The translations under genes were made by a program, and so were the position numbers. A DNA stretch of 12,955 nt from the NCBI GenBank assembly GCA_031264475.1, contig JAISEA010000035.1:1-12955 (forward strand), written 5' to 3'. Below the pieces are notes generated by a model, which saw only the letters and a program-made list of their open reading frames with translations, was not told the origin of the DNA and ran no database searches. This DNA comes from Treponema sp. Lineage in GTDB: Bacteria > Spirochaetota > Spirochaetia > Treponematales > Breznakiellaceae. Shown here one piece after another: positions 12,780 to 12,955 of this stretch; within the stretch, counting starts at the first letter, position 1; each line of letters opens with the position of its first letter.

Positions 12780-12955
12780 GCATAACAGGTCTGTATATGC
12801 TTCGCCGCCTTACGGCGGCTCGGGCTATGTTCGGCTAGGTCATTTCGCTACGCTCCATTCCCACGCCTCACTCCGCCACATTTTGCCAGCCCTGGTCACT
12901 GCTCCGCAGTGCCCTTATTCGGGCTGTCAAAACGTCATATACAGCCGGAACGTTA
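12780..12955 (+). other. attC-like integron recombination site 2 (cut by window end)
   Basis: The left box GCATAAC is at 12780-12786; the right box is cut off after GTTA at 12952-12955. The inner arms CTGTATATG (about 12791-12799) and CATATACAG (about 12936-12944) pair perfectly and differ in sequence from the arms of site 1, so pairing is kept while sequence changes. The GCCGCC TTAC GGCGGC hairpin (12804-12819) and CACTGC TCC GCAGTG match the positions of hairpins in site 1, again with compensating changes. CAGCCGGAACGTTA at the right end is identical to site 1. Confidence 0.72.

Larger units (their letters stand above)
11717..12952 (+). mobile_element. Integron gene cassette 2 (complete between recombination points)
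   Basis: If recombination occurs between G and TT of the core sites, this cassette runs from the right end of site 1 to the right end of site 2, about 1.24 kb. It holds its own promoter, one gene (an FkbM-like methyltransferase, broken) and its attC. The AT-rich coding part and the GC-rich structured attC contrast sharply. The window ends inside the second core site, so more cassettes probably follow. No integrase gene is visible. Confidence 0.65.

Overview
The window looks like chromosome from a treponeme-type spirochaete. The 332-residue class II fructose-bisphosphate aldolase, the long FlgL, the CRISPR-free but repeat-rich intergenic spaces and, above all, an integron-like cassette array (integrons being known from Treponema denticola) point that way. 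The genus is inferred from gene content; I could run no search. The housekeeping genes are of middling GC, while the last 2.2 kb is clearly AT-rich except for two GC-rich recombination sites.

Layout, left to right. (1) lepA on the plus strand (32-1834), apparently with a leaderless mRNA. (2) A 480-bp convergent gap (1835-2318) holding three copies of a two-hairpin repeat plus a low-complexity tract and GTCTGACAC motifs. (3) A cytoplasmic GH13 alpha-glucanase gene on the minus strand (4100-2319), whose 3' end lies inside one of those repeats. (4) A 21-bp tandem repeat array of 15 copies (4126-4434), then a 15-bp perfect inverted repeat. (5) The aldolase gene fba on the minus strand (5596-4598) with a near-consensus promoter. 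(6) A 750-bp gap (5597-6345) with two more two-hairpin repeats in tandem, homopolymer runs, GTGTCAGAC motifs and a 42-bp fossil of an integron attC site. (7) flgL, grpE and dnaK on the plus strand (6346-10344): flagellar hook-filament junction and the Hsp70 chaperone with its nucleotide exchange factor. No dnaJ, hrcA, flgK, fliW or csrA is present. (8) A foreign-looking tail (about 10489-12955): a tiny lipoprotein ORF, a secreted SH3-domain protein, and a frameshifted FkbM-like methyltransferase with a run of 20 C.

The most interesting part is region 8. Two elements of about 180 bp end in GCATAAC at the left and GTTATGC (cut off by the window edge in the second) at the right, and lie 25-28 bases after the stop codons of two plus-strand genes. 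Their inner arms differ between copies but stay complementary. That is the architecture of attC sites separating integron gene cassettes. No integrase lies in the window. Each cassette carries its own sigma70-type promoter, so expression need not depend on an integron Pc promoter. The second cassette's gene is interrupted by a likely one-base slip in a T run and also carries the C20 tract, which suggests a slip-prone, possibly phase-variable gene.

The core genes work in separate processes: LepA in translation, the GH13 enzyme and aldolase in carbohydrate breakdown and glycolysis, FlgL in the periplasmic flagellum, GrpE-DnaK in protein folding. The cassette genes probably act at or modify the cell surface, though that is inference.
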